DNA of 29,751 bases, from the IMG/VR virus record IMGVR_UViG_3300036791_000914, positions 1 to 29,751 of that record; one strand, written 5' to 3'. The position numbers were made by a program, and so were the translations under genes. Within the stretch, counting starts at the first letter, position 1; each line of letters begins with the position of its first letter. This DNA is from a virus. Shown piece by piece: positions 21,359-29,148 of the stretch. A model generated the notes under the pieces. It saw only the letters and a list, made by a program, of their open reading frames with translations. It was not told the DNA's origin and did not search any database.

Positions 21359-21691
21359 CTATCCGTGCGCTTTGTGCGCTTCGTGCGTTTGCGACTTATC
21401 CGGATGTTCGGATTTAAGCTTGTCGTCCTTCGCGGCGGCCTTCTGGAAATCGGCGCGCGCCTGGAATGTTCGCGGCTGCGGCGCATCCGGGTCTTCGGCC
21501 TTAGGGTCAAACGGCGCAACCTTCTGAAAGTCGGTCGTCCCTTGCGCGTATCCGTTATAGACGCGCAGATCGGCTGTTCCGTCGTCATGCGCTTCGATGA
21601 CGAGCGCGGCGCGCGGCATACGGCCTAAATCGACGGATGGATGAAAGACGACGACGTCGCCAAGATTCGCGGTTGCCGTTGTAGTTGCCAT
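21359..21691 (-). CDS. Small SH3-like phage protein, unknown
   Basis: 110 residues from the ATG at 21689-21691. AAGGAG lies 7 bp upstream, so the longer reading to 22165 (inside the portal gene) is rejected. The N-terminal half is beta-rich: NLGDVVVFHPSVDLGRMPRA, then a V-I-E-A-H-D-D-G-T-A-D-L-R-V-Y strand pair. The C-terminus is charged (KLKSEHPDKSQTHEAHKAHG). The gene follows portal by 2 bp. Its role is unknown; head-associated placement. Confidence 0.75.
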   Translation of the reverse strand: MATTTATANLGDVVVFHPSVDLGRMPRAALVIEAHDDGTADLRVYNGYAQGTTDFQKVAPFDPKAEDPDAPQPRTFQARADFQKAAAKDDKLKSEHPDKSQTHEAHKAHG

Positions 21692-21693
21692 AG

Positions 21694-23856
21694 CTATTCT
21701 CCTTGTTGGTTGGTTGTGGATGTATCGATGCCGTTCGGAGCCAGTTGCTGCTGCTGCGGTTCCGGCGGCGGCATCGCCAGCTTCGTTAGTTCGTGGAAGT
21801 GCTCTTCCTTCTGCATCGCGTGTTCGTGCGCTTGCGCGTGGCCCAGCTTCAACATTTCGGCCATCCGGTCGCTGGCCGCTTCGAGCGTTCGGACGCGCGT
21901 ATCCATCATTGCCAGCAGTTGATCGTTCTTCGCGTTCAACTCCGCGACCCTTATCTGCGTGGCCGCCTTCAATTCTTCGGTCGCGTACTTCTGCTGTTCG
22001 ACCGCCATGTCGCGCTGATACTTGCCCTGCTCTTCGACTTGCTTCTGCTGGATCGCCTGCTTCAACTGCATATTCTCTTGCGAGAGCTGATTCACTTGCG
22101 CCATTGCCTGCTGCGCCTGCGGCGGCAGGTTTTGATCCTGGCCCGCGAACTGCGGCGGCGTCCACCGGTTGGCGATTTCGTCGGCATAATGGCCGAGGTC
22201 CGGCTCCTTGATACGTGCGCCGATATCGCGGATCAGCGCCCAGCCCTGCGGATCGTACTGCACAACGGAATCGATAAAGTCGCTGGCCGCTTCACGCTGC
22301 GTCTGCTGGGTGGGGCCGACGGATACGATAACCCCGAGCCGGCCCTTTGACACCAGCAGCGGCATGGCAGCCATAGAATCGTTGACACGGGCCCGATCCT
22401 GCTTGCCGTCCGGTTTCACGATACGCATTGACCGGATCTTGTTGCCGGTCAGCTTCCGGTCGACCTCGATGATGTCTTCATATAGGGACTTCAGGATATG
22501 CGCGAGCGCTTGCGAATAATGCGACGTGCCTAATCCGGTCTGCTGCTGCAGCGCGGTAATAGCGCGCCCGGACTGCGTCTGCGGATCAAGGTTCCCCAGC
22601 GCAGCATCGAAGAATCCGGTTTCTAATTTGACGTCTTGCTTCGCGCCATCCGAAACCATCTGGAACGCCTGGATCGGCGGCACGAATACTTTCCAGTCTG
22701 GCGGCGGCACCGGATTGCCGCGCGAATCAATGGTCCCGTTGTAGAACAGCGTCGCGTCGCTCGAAGTATTCGCCGTCTTCCAGGCCTGTTCGTGCCCGGC
22801 AATCTGCTCTGTTGACACTAGCCATTTTGGTTTCGGCGCCATCACCAGCGATTCGAGTTTCAGCGATTCCGAGCAGTTATACGTCTGCTGGCTGGGAATC
22901 GAATCCGAAATCGCCGACTTTTCGACGCGCTTGCCGTCGGCGTAGAACTGATTCGCGACCGCTTGGTAGATCGGAATGCGCGAACCGAGCCAGGGCGTCT
23001 TATCCAGCTCTTCCGCGCCGCTGACCAGGTACTGGGTAACGACCGGACAATCCTTCATTGCAGAATTGCCTTCGCCGGTCAGCGCAACGGCACCCGGACG
23101 AAGGCGCGCTTGAAAATCCTTGTCATCGGCAAAGCCTTCGCTGCCGTCGGAATAGCGCTGCAGCTTGCGCTTCTTGTAATCGAGCCGCCAGTATTCCGCG
23201 ACCCAGATATCGCGCCCGTTTCCCCATTCGGCGTACTTCGGGTCTGCGCCGAACCAGGATGCGTCGATCACTTCCGCGTCCGGCCACTGACGCTTGAATT
23301 CTTCAACCGAATATCTGCAGCGGCCGATGGCCCAGCGCCGATCGCTTCCGTCCGGTTCCTGCGACGGGCCCAGCACCCAGTTCGCCGGATCGTCGATGGC
23401 GCGTATCCGCGGCTCCTGGTCAAGCGAATCATGCGCGATGTAGTCAACCGTTAATCCGACCAGGCCATGCCCGCCAGTAGCCATATACGCAACGCAAGTC
23501 CCGTAGGCGTGTTGTGCGTCCGATTCGTATTCGATATGGCGTACGCGGCCCTGGAAGTATTCGGCCACTTGATCCGTCGCGGCGTCGTCTGCCGGCGCTA
23601 CTTTGCCACCCGGATGGTTCTTCAGGTTGGAATTGACGATCTGCTGTATCGGCTGTTCGAGCAGATTCACGACAATCGCGGGCCGGTCTTTCCCGCGCGC
23701 CGTAACATCGGCCGGGTCCCACTGGTCGCCGGCGCGGAAGCGCATCCGCTTGTCGAACTCTTCGCGCTGCTCGCGTTCCGATTCGATGCCGTCGTGCCAG
23801 TAGCGGCGCACTTGCTCGGGGATATCGAGCTGAGAGTAGTCTTCGCTGTCAGACAT
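21694..23856 (-). CDS. Portal protein, P22 gp1-like
   Basis: 720 residues, close to P22 gp1 (725). The dodecameric portal is the DNA channel at one capsid vertex. The P22-portal pattern is seen throughout: RMRFRAGDQWDPADVTARGK near residue 40, then R-P-A-I-V-V-N-L-L-E-Q-P-I; IEYESDAQHAYGTCVAYMAT; GLVGLTVDYI; RAIDDPANWVLGPSQEPDGS-D; the wing region D-P-K-Y-A-E-W-G; GFFDAALGNLDPQTQSGRAI-T-A-L-Q-Q-Q; and a long C-terminal helical barrel (about 590-700: LSQENMQLKQAIQQKQVEEQ and following), ending in a Gln-rich tail. Confidence 0.93.
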   Translation of the reverse strand: MSDSEDYSQLDIPEQVRRYWHDGIESEREQREEFDKRMRFRAGDQWDPADVTARGKDRPAIVVNLLEQPIQQIVNSNLKNHPGGKVAPADDAATDQVAEYFQGRVRHIEYESDAQHAYGTCVAYMATGGHGLVGLTVDYIAHDSLDQEPRIRAIDDPANWVLGPSQEPDGSDRRWAIGRCRYSVEEFKRQWPDAEVIDASWFGADPKYAEWGNGRDIWVAEYWRLDYKKRKLQRYSDGSEGFADDKDFQARLRPGAVALTGEGNSAMKDCPVVTQYLVSGAEELDKTPWLGSRIPIYQAVANQFYADGKRVEKSAISDSIPSQQTYNCSESLKLESLVMAPKPKWLVSTEQIAGHEQAWKTANTSSDATLFYNGTIDSRGNPVPPPDWKVFVPPIQAFQMVSDGAKQDVKLETGFFDAALGNLDPQTQSGRAITALQQQTGLGTSHYSQALAHILKSLYEDIIEVDRKLTGNKIRSMRIVKPDGKQDRARVNDSMAAMPLLVSKGRLGVIVSVGPTQQTQREAASDFIDSVVQYDPQGWALIRDIGARIKEPDLGHYADEIANRWTPPQFAGQDQNLPPQAQQAMAQVNQLSQENMQLKQAIQQKQVEEQGKYQRDMAVEQQKYATEELKAATQIRVAELNAKNDQLLAMMDTRVRTLEAASDRMAEMLKLGHAQAHEHAMQKEEHFHELTKLAMPPPEPQQQQLAPNGIDTSTTNQQGE

Positions 23857-23859
23857 GAA

Positions 23860-24081
23860 TCAATGCGTTCTTATAGCCTCTAAAGCCGGATGCACCGCTT
23901 TCACCGGGCGAACCTTCACGACAACGGCCGGCTTTACGCTGACGGCCGCCTTCTTCGGCTTCGACTTTCCGGCCTTACTGAGCGCGATCGCGATTGCCTG
24001 CTTATGCGGATAGTTGGAGCTTTGCAGCTCGCGTATGTTCGCGCCGATCGTTGCCGGAGCAGAACCAAGCTTTAACGGCAT
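23860..24081 (-). CDS. Small basic protein upstream of portal
   Basis: 73 residues. MPLKLGSAPATIGANIRELQ, then S-N-Y-P-H-K-Q-A-I-A-I-A-L-S-K-A-G-K-S, is a well-conserved motif of small phage proteins encoded near the terminase and portal. The C-terminal half is a Lys/Val/Pro-rich tail (KPAVVVKVRPVKAVHPALEA). Its function is unknown. Confidence 0.75.
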   Translation of the reverse strand: MPLKLGSAPATIGANIRELQSSNYPHKQAIAIALSKAGKSKPKKAAVSVKPAVVVKVRPVKAVHPALEAIRTH

Positions 24082-24085
24082 ATCG

Positions 24086-24235
24086 TTAACCTTCGCCTTT
24101 CGTTACGACCAATAGATAAAGCGCGTATTCGCGCAGCCGCCGATGCTCGGCCGTCTCTTTCGACCGCGCCCAGTCGGTAGGCTTATTGCCGACTTGCTTT
24201 AACGGATCCGGCGTATTGAAGACCTCCGCGGTCAC
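24086..24235 (-). CDS. Very small protein coupled to beta-helix gene
   Basis: 49 residues from a GTG (24233-24235) that overlaps the stop of the upstream beta-helix gene as GTGA. Sequence: VFNTPDPLKQVGNKPTDWAR, then SKETAEHRRLREYALYLLVV and a KGEG end. It ends 4 bp before the next start, so it fills an otherwise non-coding gap. Composition is normal for the region. I do not recognise a family. Confidence 0.6.
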   Translation of the reverse strand: MTAEVFNTPDPLKQVGNKPTDWARSKETAEHRRLREYALYLLVVTKGEG

Positions 24236-25497
24236 TGCGGTGTAATCACGGTATTGTTTGCTGTCGGCAGAGTAAACGTTGTTTTGCCGGCGCCCATCAG
24301 GACGTTGCCGGACGCCGTCTTGCGCACCGTAATCGGCCCGTAGTTCTCCGACACCTGCGAAGACACCAGGGAGTCAATCGACGTGCTCGCGGTCGGCCCA
24401 TTCGTTTCGCCTACATTGCCGCGCCAATGACATTCGGCGAGCGTCAGTCCGTTGTCGCCATACGCGAAATACTCGCCGGTTCCGCCCTCGTTCGAATCGA
24501 AGGTATAGCCTTCGATATTGGCGTGATGGATCGTGGCCTGCGCGTTCTTCTTGAAGTACAGCCCAAAGCCGCCGTTTTCGGTGCGGGTGTCGGACAAATG
24601 AAACACCGTGTTCGGCCCGCCCTGCGTAGAGTTGCCGCTGATCAGTTCGACGCCGATTGACTTCACATTGTGATTCAGCGCGATATATCCGTTGCGGTAG
24701 TAATGATCGCCGGTGCCGCCGCCCAGCGCATCGGCAATCGCGATGAACTGCGACGTCGCGCCCACGTAGCCGAGCACCTGATAGTCGGTCATAAATAACG
24801 ACAGATTGCTGCTCTGGCCGCAAGCCGGGGAGCAGATATGCAAATCGTCCGCACCCGAGGTGTAGAAGCCGTACAGTGCGCCGCCGCCGTCAAGTTCCAC
24901 GTGCAACTTATGCCAGGTGTTGACCTCAGAAGAAATCGAATAGATAGCCGCGGTGGTCGCGTAGCCCTGAATCAAAACAGAGTCGAAGATGTTATTCCCG
25001 GCCACCCCAGCTTGCCTCGCCAAAAATAAGATGCTGCGAGGCGGATAGGTCGCGTTCGTCTTCAACCCGATATTTTTGACCGTCGTATAACCACCGCCGG
25101 TAATTTGAAACGCTGCTTGCGGGACAGCTGCGGGCTGTGCAGACGGAGAGTAAACAATGCTTGCGCTCGAATGCATCGACTCGATGGTAGTTTTGGTCGG
25201 AAAAGTAAGGGGGCTTTTCACCAAGTAAGTACAATACTTTTGCGCCGCTGCGCAGGTAAACATCAACCGTGTTCCCTGGTGATTTGTCGCATAGGTGAAT
25301 GCGGAATTGAGAGCCGCTGCGTTGTCCGTGTAGCCGTCGGCCACGGCGCCGAAGTTCTCTACATACACTGCTGCCTCGGCAGCCACTGTTTTGGTCTTGC
25401 GATGGTTGTACCCGTAAACACTCGATACCAGGATGACGACGAAGAGCACCACGGCAGCACGCGACACTACTCGATCAATCGCTTCTCGCTCCACCAT
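24232..25497 (-). CDS. Membrane-anchored or exported pectate-lyase-like beta-helix protein
   Basis: 421 residues. Residues 13-30 (RAAVVLFVVILVSSVYGY) form a signal anchor or uncleaved signal segment. Residues 45-75 (VENFGAVADGYTDNAAALNS) are the entry of the pectate-lyase-3 right-handed beta-helix (F-G-A-x-x-D-G-x-T-D-x-x-x-A-L). The coils that follow repeat N/G-rich rungs (NIEGYTFDSNEGGTGEYFAY). Such helices form phage tailspikes, but those have no signal segment. The AAGGGGAGG site precedes the ATG. The gene overlaps the end of the glycoside-hydrolase-like gene by 23 bp, so the two are made together. A polysaccharide lyase or binding role is likely; the exact substrate is unknown. Confidence 0.8.
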   Translation of the reverse strand: MVEREAIDRVVSRAAVVLFVVILVSSVYGYNHRKTKTVAAEAAVYVENFGAVADGYTDNAAALNSAFTYATNHQGTRLMFTCAAAQKYCTYLVKSPLTFPTKTTIESMHSSASIVYSPSAQPAAVPQAAFQITGGGYTTVKNIGLKTNATYPPRSILFLARQAGVAGNNIFDSVLIQGYATTAAIYSISSEVNTWHKLHVELDGGGALYGFYTSGADDLHICSPACGQSSNLSLFMTDYQVLGYVGATSQFIAIADALGGGTGDHYYRNGYIALNHNVKSIGVELISGNSTQGGPNTVFHLSDTRTENGGFGLYFKKNAQATIHHANIEGYTFDSNEGGTGEYFAYGDNGLTLAECHWRGNVGETNGPTASTSIDSLVSSQVSENYGPITVRKTASGNVLMGAGKTTFTLPTANNTVITPQ

Positions 25498-27538
25498 GGC
25501 CTCCCCTTGCTGTACCAGTCTCGACCAGGATCGGGCTCGTTGAAATCGTTACGCTGCCTCCACTGATCGCATGCACTTTACCGGCAACATCGCGGTATTG
25601 AACGTACTTCGGATCGACCGTCCAGGATTTCGACCCGGAGGTATTCCAAATCGCTTGCGCCGAATAGGTGCCGGCGCGAGCCTCAGGGCTGTTCTCATTA
25701 CAGTCGCAATCCCCGCGGCGTCTTGTTGAACGCGTATAGCCGCAAACGAAGGTCGTCGCGTCATTGACGGTCTGTGCGCAAGGAGCGCTGACTGTTGCGC
25801 CACCGATCCACTGCTCAACTTGCTGGTAAGCCGCTCCGGCAGAATTAAGACCGGCCGAAGTCCAGAGCGTGCCCCAGTCCGCGCTGTCGTAGCTGTACCA
25901 CATCGTGCGCTGCACACCGATAGACTCTTCGAGCAGTAAATGGCGCGCCACCCAGGCGGGCTGGTCAGCGGCGGCAGTACCGCTATTCGCGGCCCAGCTC
26001 GATTCGGTATCCCACAGCGGCAGGCTGCCCAGGCCATTGTTCGTCATCGTGGATTCGAGCAGGTTCACCGCGCCCTGAACCTTCTCCGGCTGCGGGCCGT
26101 TCACCGGGTAGCCGTGAAAAGCTACGCCGCCGATGAAGTTCTTGCCGCCTAGCGCAAGCCACTGGTCGAGCCATGTGGACCCGCAAAACGATGGGCTGGG
26201 ATTACACAGCGCCTGCGTCTCGTAGTTGCCGGTGACACTGGGACTGAGCACCGCCGCATTTGCGTTCGCGCCTCGAATGATCCGGTAGGCATCGTCCACC
26301 ATCGTGACGAGCATCGCCGGATCACCCTTCCAGTAAGAAGGGATGTTGGCCTCGTTCCACATCTCCCAGTAATTGATGCTATTGCCGACATGAGCCACCA
26401 GCGCGGTAATGAACATGTCCCACATACCCAGATTCAGCGGAGCCTCCGCACACGCCCCCGGCGTATAGGCGCCGCTGCAAACAGTCGAGAGCGTTCCTGA
26501 AGACGACGAGCCGTTCGCGCCGGACTGGCTATAGATAAACGTAGTCGAGGACGGCGTGCCCGTTATATAGAAAGTGCCGTTGTAGCTGCTGTCAGCAACC
26601 CCGGCTATGGTCACCTGCGATTGCTGATTGCCGGGCTGCACCGCGTTGTAGTACAAACCGTGCGGAGATGAAGCCGTCACCGTTACTACGCCGGATGACC
26701 GGCTAATTGATGCCAGGGGCACGTTAGCTGCGAGCGCCCAAGTCGGAACACCGCCAAACGTATAAATCGCTTGAGCATTGTTTGTCTTAGCGAGCGCGAT
26801 CAACCGGTCGAGGTTCCCCCAGGTATATTGACCGGCGGCCGGGTTCAGGTCGCGCCACGTGGTGCGGGTATCCCATAGCCGCAGCGTACCGACCGGCATC
26901 GCCGGCCAGGGCGTGCCCCCTAGTAAGTTATGCACCACCACGCCGAAGAAGCTGGCGGCTGAGTTCGGCGTCATCACCGGCGTTGGCGACTGCCGAATCG
27001 TGTATTGCCCGGTTAAGGTGTTGCTGGGCGGGCCGTTCGGATAGACTGCGATGGCTCGCAGCTTGACATCGGACGTGAACGGCAGCGGCGCAACGTAGCG
27101 GGCCGACGTCGTGTCGGGCGCGAGTCCGTTGGTCGTGTAATAGATTCCTGCCCCCTGAGTTGTGCTGGCGATGGTAACGACCTGCGGTCCGGTGTACAGC
27201 GCAGCGGGCGGCGTAAAGGTCGGGTCAGCGGCGGGCACGATAGTGTAAACGGCAGTCAGCACACCGCTGGACTGCCCTGATAGCGAGGCCATGGCTCGCA
27301 ACTTCATCGTCGTCTTGATCTCGATGGGTGCCGTGTACAGCGCGGAGGAAGTCGTAGGCGCGAGTCCGTTGGTTGTGTAGTAGATTGCCGCCCCGGGCGT
27401 CGTGTCGTTAATGCCTATATTCTGCGTTGTCGTGTACGAGCCTTCCGGCTGAGAGAATGTAGGAACGGCTGGAGCTGCGCCGTAGCCAAGCCTGGCCAAG
27501 GCGAACACTGCGATAGCACGACAACCAAAGCTATTCAC
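25475..27538 (-). CDS. Exported clan GH-A glycoside hydrolase with chitobiase-like repeats
   Basis: 687 residues from a GTG (the next codons upstream contain a TAG). Residues 7-24 look like a weak signal peptide ending AAPA. Residues 26-100 and 104-181 are two chitobiase C-terminal-type repeats (AAIYYTTNGLAPTTSSALYT against AGIYYTTNGLAPDTTSARYV). From 195 on follows a TIM barrel of GH39/GH5 type: VGTLRLWDTRTTWRDLNPAA, YWEMWNEANIPSYW with acid/base Glu396, and SLPLWDTESSW with nucleophile Glu512. An insert of about 70 residues (278-350) interrupts the barrel. The C-terminal beta domain holds a short Arg/Cys-rich insertion (about 604-622). It would cleave a polysaccharide outside the cell. Resemblance to acidobacterial enzymes suggests host origin. 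Confidence 0.8.
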   Translation of the reverse strand: MNSFGCRAIAVFALARLGYGAAPAVPTFSQPEGSYTTTQNIGINDTTPGAAIYYTTNGLAPTTSSALYTAPIEIKTTMKLRAMASLSGQSSGVLTAVYTIVPAADPTFTPPAALYTGPQVVTIASTTQGAGIYYTTNGLAPDTTSARYVAPLPFTSDVKLRAIAVYPNGPPSNTLTGQYTIRQSPTPVMTPNSAASFFGVVVHNLLGGTPWPAMPVGTLRLWDTRTTWRDLNPAAGQYTWGNLDRLIALAKTNNAQAIYTFGGVPTWALAANVPLASISRSSGVVTVTASSPHGLYYNAVQPGNQQSQVTIAGVADSSYNGTFYITGTPSSTTFIYSQSGANGSSSSGTLSTVCSGAYTPGACAEAPLNLGMWDMFITALVAHVGNSINYWEMWNEANIPSYWKGDPAMLVTMVDDAYRIIRGANANAAVLSPSVTGNYETQALCNPSPSFCGSTWLDQWLALGGKNFIGGVAFHGYPVNGPQPEKVQGAVNLLESTMTNNGLGSLPLWDTESSWAANSGTAAADQPAWVARHLLLEESIGVQRTMWYSYDSADWGTLWTSAGLNSAGAAYQQVEQWIGGATVSAPCAQTVNDATTFVCGYTRSTRRRGDCDCNENSPEARAGTYSAQAIWNTSGSKSWTVDPKYVQYRDVAGKVHAISGGSVTISTSPILVETGTARGGHGGARSD

Positions 27539-27593
27539 CTGCGTCTAGGAAAAATATGGCTAAGTCGCACCCGCGGGGCACACTTACGGGCGC

Positions 27594-28181
27594 TCAGTGG
27601 TCGCGGATGACGCTTTTCATCGAATCCAGGCTCGATGATCCGTTTGAATAACTGATCCCCTTTGGTGCCGGTTGCTTATTGCCGGTTCCGACCTTCTTCT
27701 TCTCTGAACTGAGGTTCCTTACGCTTGGTGCTTGCGTCTGTCCGCCCGCTATTTTGACCTGGCCCTTCTTGCTCGCGCCGGCTGCTTGAGTCCCGCCGTG
27801 CTTCGCCTGGCCGGAATAGTCTTGGCCTTTCGCTGAACGGGCGGCTTCGCCGCTGCCCTGGCTGTCTGGTTTCACCTTTGCTCCTCTCGCTACTGGTTTC
27901 GATTTCCAATTGTTGATGTCGTCTTGCGCCGGCGATGGCGCGCGGTTTCCCGGCGCGTTGATGTCTTGCGTAACACCGCCCGGCCCGAGAATACGGTTCG
28001 CCTTCGCGCGGATTTTCGCCGCACTCGACGCCGCAAGCTTGCCTCGGTTCACCATCTGCGTCGCGCGCGCTTTTGCATTCGCAGCGTGAGCTCGATCCGG
28101 CATTGGATATTTTCTCGAGCCCGGCAGCCCGAAGCTCGAGCTCTTGAGCCGGTTCCGAGTGTCGGTGGATAGATTAGCCAT
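27594..28181 (-). CDS. Lys/Gly-rich small phage protein (YPMPDRAHAANAKAR motif)
   Basis: 195 residues with AAGGA 8 bp before the ATG. The N-terminal 65 residues follow a conserved pattern of phage proteins: S-S-F-G-L-P-G-S-R-K-Y-P-M-P-D, then AHAANAKARATQMVNRGKLA, then a K-I-R-A-K-A-N-R helix. This domain is common in phages of soil and water bacteria and is thought to be virion-associated, without a known activity. The remaining 130 residues are Gly/Ser/Lys/Gln-rich and probably disordered. Confidence 0.75.
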   Translation of the reverse strand: MANLSTDTRNRLKSSSFGLPGSRKYPMPDRAHAANAKARATQMVNRGKLAASSAAKIRAKANRILGPGGVTQDINAPGNRAPSPAQDDINNWKSKPVARGAKVKPDSQGSGEAARSAKGQDYSGQAKHGGTQAAGASKKGQVKIAGGQTQAPSVRNLSSEKKKVGTGNKQPAPKGISYSNGSSSLDSMKSVIRDH

Positions 28182-28182
28182 G

Positions 28183-28398
28183 TCATTCTTCCTTTCGTTC
28201 GGTCACCGCGTTTGTAGCGATCGCTGTAGCAATCGCCTCAATGATCCGGTCCTCGTTATCGTCCAGCCATTTAGTGACGGAATGCTTAATCGCGTCCTCA
28301 AACATTTCCGGCACGCTGATGTCGTGCTGCGATAGCCAGAAGTCGAATGCCGACTCCACGCCCTTCGCTGTTTCCGATAACCTAGCCTCTGGTTTCAC
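28183..28398 (-). CDS. Small acidic helical protein, unknown
   Basis: 71 residues from a GTG within the end of the upstream membrane protein (17-bp overlap). Helical and amphipathic: ESAFDFWLSQHDISVPEMFE, then D-A-I-K-H-S-V-T-K-W-L-D-D and an Ala-rich end. No family recognised. Its gene ends 1 bp before the next ATG, so it belongs to the same transcript. Confidence 0.6.
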   Translation of the reverse strand: MKPEARLSETAKGVESAFDFWLSQHDISVPEMFEDAIKHSVTKWLDDNEDRIIEAIATAIATNAVTERKEE

Positions 28399-28603
28399 TT
28401 TTGCCGTTCGCCTTATGCTGGCCGCGCAGCAATCCGAGCACAGCGCCGATCAATAAGGCGGCCTGTTCGCGCAGCCATAGCTTTGTCGCTGGATCGTAGT
28501 GACGCACACCGTGTTTGACCAGCAGGTCCACTCCCACTGAGAGCGCCATGGTGCAGCCGATCAGGAAACACAGCAGCAATACTTCAAAGTGGGCGTGGAT
28601 CAC
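28382..28603 (-). CDS. Small membrane protein, holin-like candidate
   Basis: 73 residues from a GTG at 28601-28603 preceded by GAGG; an upstream TTG (28637-28639) would give 85 residues. One clear transmembrane segment (VLLLCFLIGCTMALSVGVDL) lies near the N-terminus, and a weaker one (LREQAALLIGAVLGLLRG) near the C-terminus, followed by a basic tail. The topology suits a holin or other small phage membrane protein. No endolysin is next to it, so the holin idea is only suggested by size and topology. Confidence 0.55.
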   Translation of the reverse strand: MIHAHFEVLLLCFLIGCTMALSVGVDLLVKHGVRHYDPATKLWLREQAALLIGAVLGLLRGQHKANGKSETRG

Positions 28604-28651
28604 GGAGTACAACCTCGTGCCTCGAAAACGCTGCCTCAACCTGTCCCACTA

Positions 28652-28873
28652 TCATTCGCTGCGGATCGCGGAGCGTACCGCTGCTTCGGCCTCGTTCGAT
28701 CCAGGCTGGATTTCCTGGCACCTCGCTAGTTCGTGCTCGAAAACCTCGCGCGCCCTTCGGTCGAATTCTTCGATCTCAGCTTCAGTAGTCGGTTCAACTG
28801 CTGCCTTCGAAGGATCTTCGCCGACCGGTTCGCCGTTTACCGTGTAGGTCGTCTGTTCGTTGGTCGCTTTCAT
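28652..28873 (-). CDS. Small acidic protein, unknown
   Basis: 73 residues, Glu-rich and helical: TTYTVNGEPVGEDPSKAAVE, then EAEIEEFDRRAREVFEHELA. Its ATG overlaps the stop of the upstream gene by 4 bp (ATGA). No family recognised. Confidence 0.6.
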   Translation of the reverse strand: MKATNEQTTYTVNGEPVGEDPSKAAVEPTTEAEIEEFDRRAREVFEHELARCQEIQPGSNEAEAAVRSAIRSE

Positions 28874-29133
28874 ACTTCCCGGTGATGCCGTTTCATTTCA
28901 ACCGGCTGTTCCATTAAACTTGAATCGGTGCCAAAGCGAAGAAACCGCTGCAATGGATCTGCCTCGTCCAAAAATTCGATCTCGATCATATGCAGCGCAC
29001 CCCCGACGAGCTTGAGGTGTTTCTCAAAGAGCGCCGTGATGGACTGATTAAAGTTCTCCTCCGGAACGGAGACCTGCTCCTCCAAAATGAGCTCTCCCTC
29101 TTTCCACAGCCGAGCGATAATCGGGGTCGTCAC
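28870..29133 (-). CDS. Small protein downstream of terminase, unknown
   Basis: 87 residues from a GTG. Alpha/beta composition: ARLWKEGELILEEQVSVPEE, then FNQSITALFEKHLKLVGGAL and M-I-E-I-E-F-L-D. I see no family motif. It begins 15 bp after the terminase stop and continues the same operon. Confidence 0.6.
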   Translation of the reverse strand: MTTPIIARLWKEGELILEEQVSVPEENFNQSITALFEKHLKLVGGALHMIEIEFLDEADPLQRFLRFGTDSSLMEQPVEMKRHHREV

Positions 29134-29148
29134 TATATAGGCACATTA

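Noticed and set aside
21359-22165. 268-residue version of the gene after portal
   Set aside because: The added part is a shadow of the portal 3' region; AAGGAG stands 7 bp before the ATG at 21689-21691.
25720-25800. Frameshift near the Arg/Cys-rich insertion of the glycoside hydrolase
   Set aside because: The frame stays open on both sides and the flanking beta domain resumes in the same frame, so an insertion is the simpler reading, although a local compensated shift cannot be excluded.
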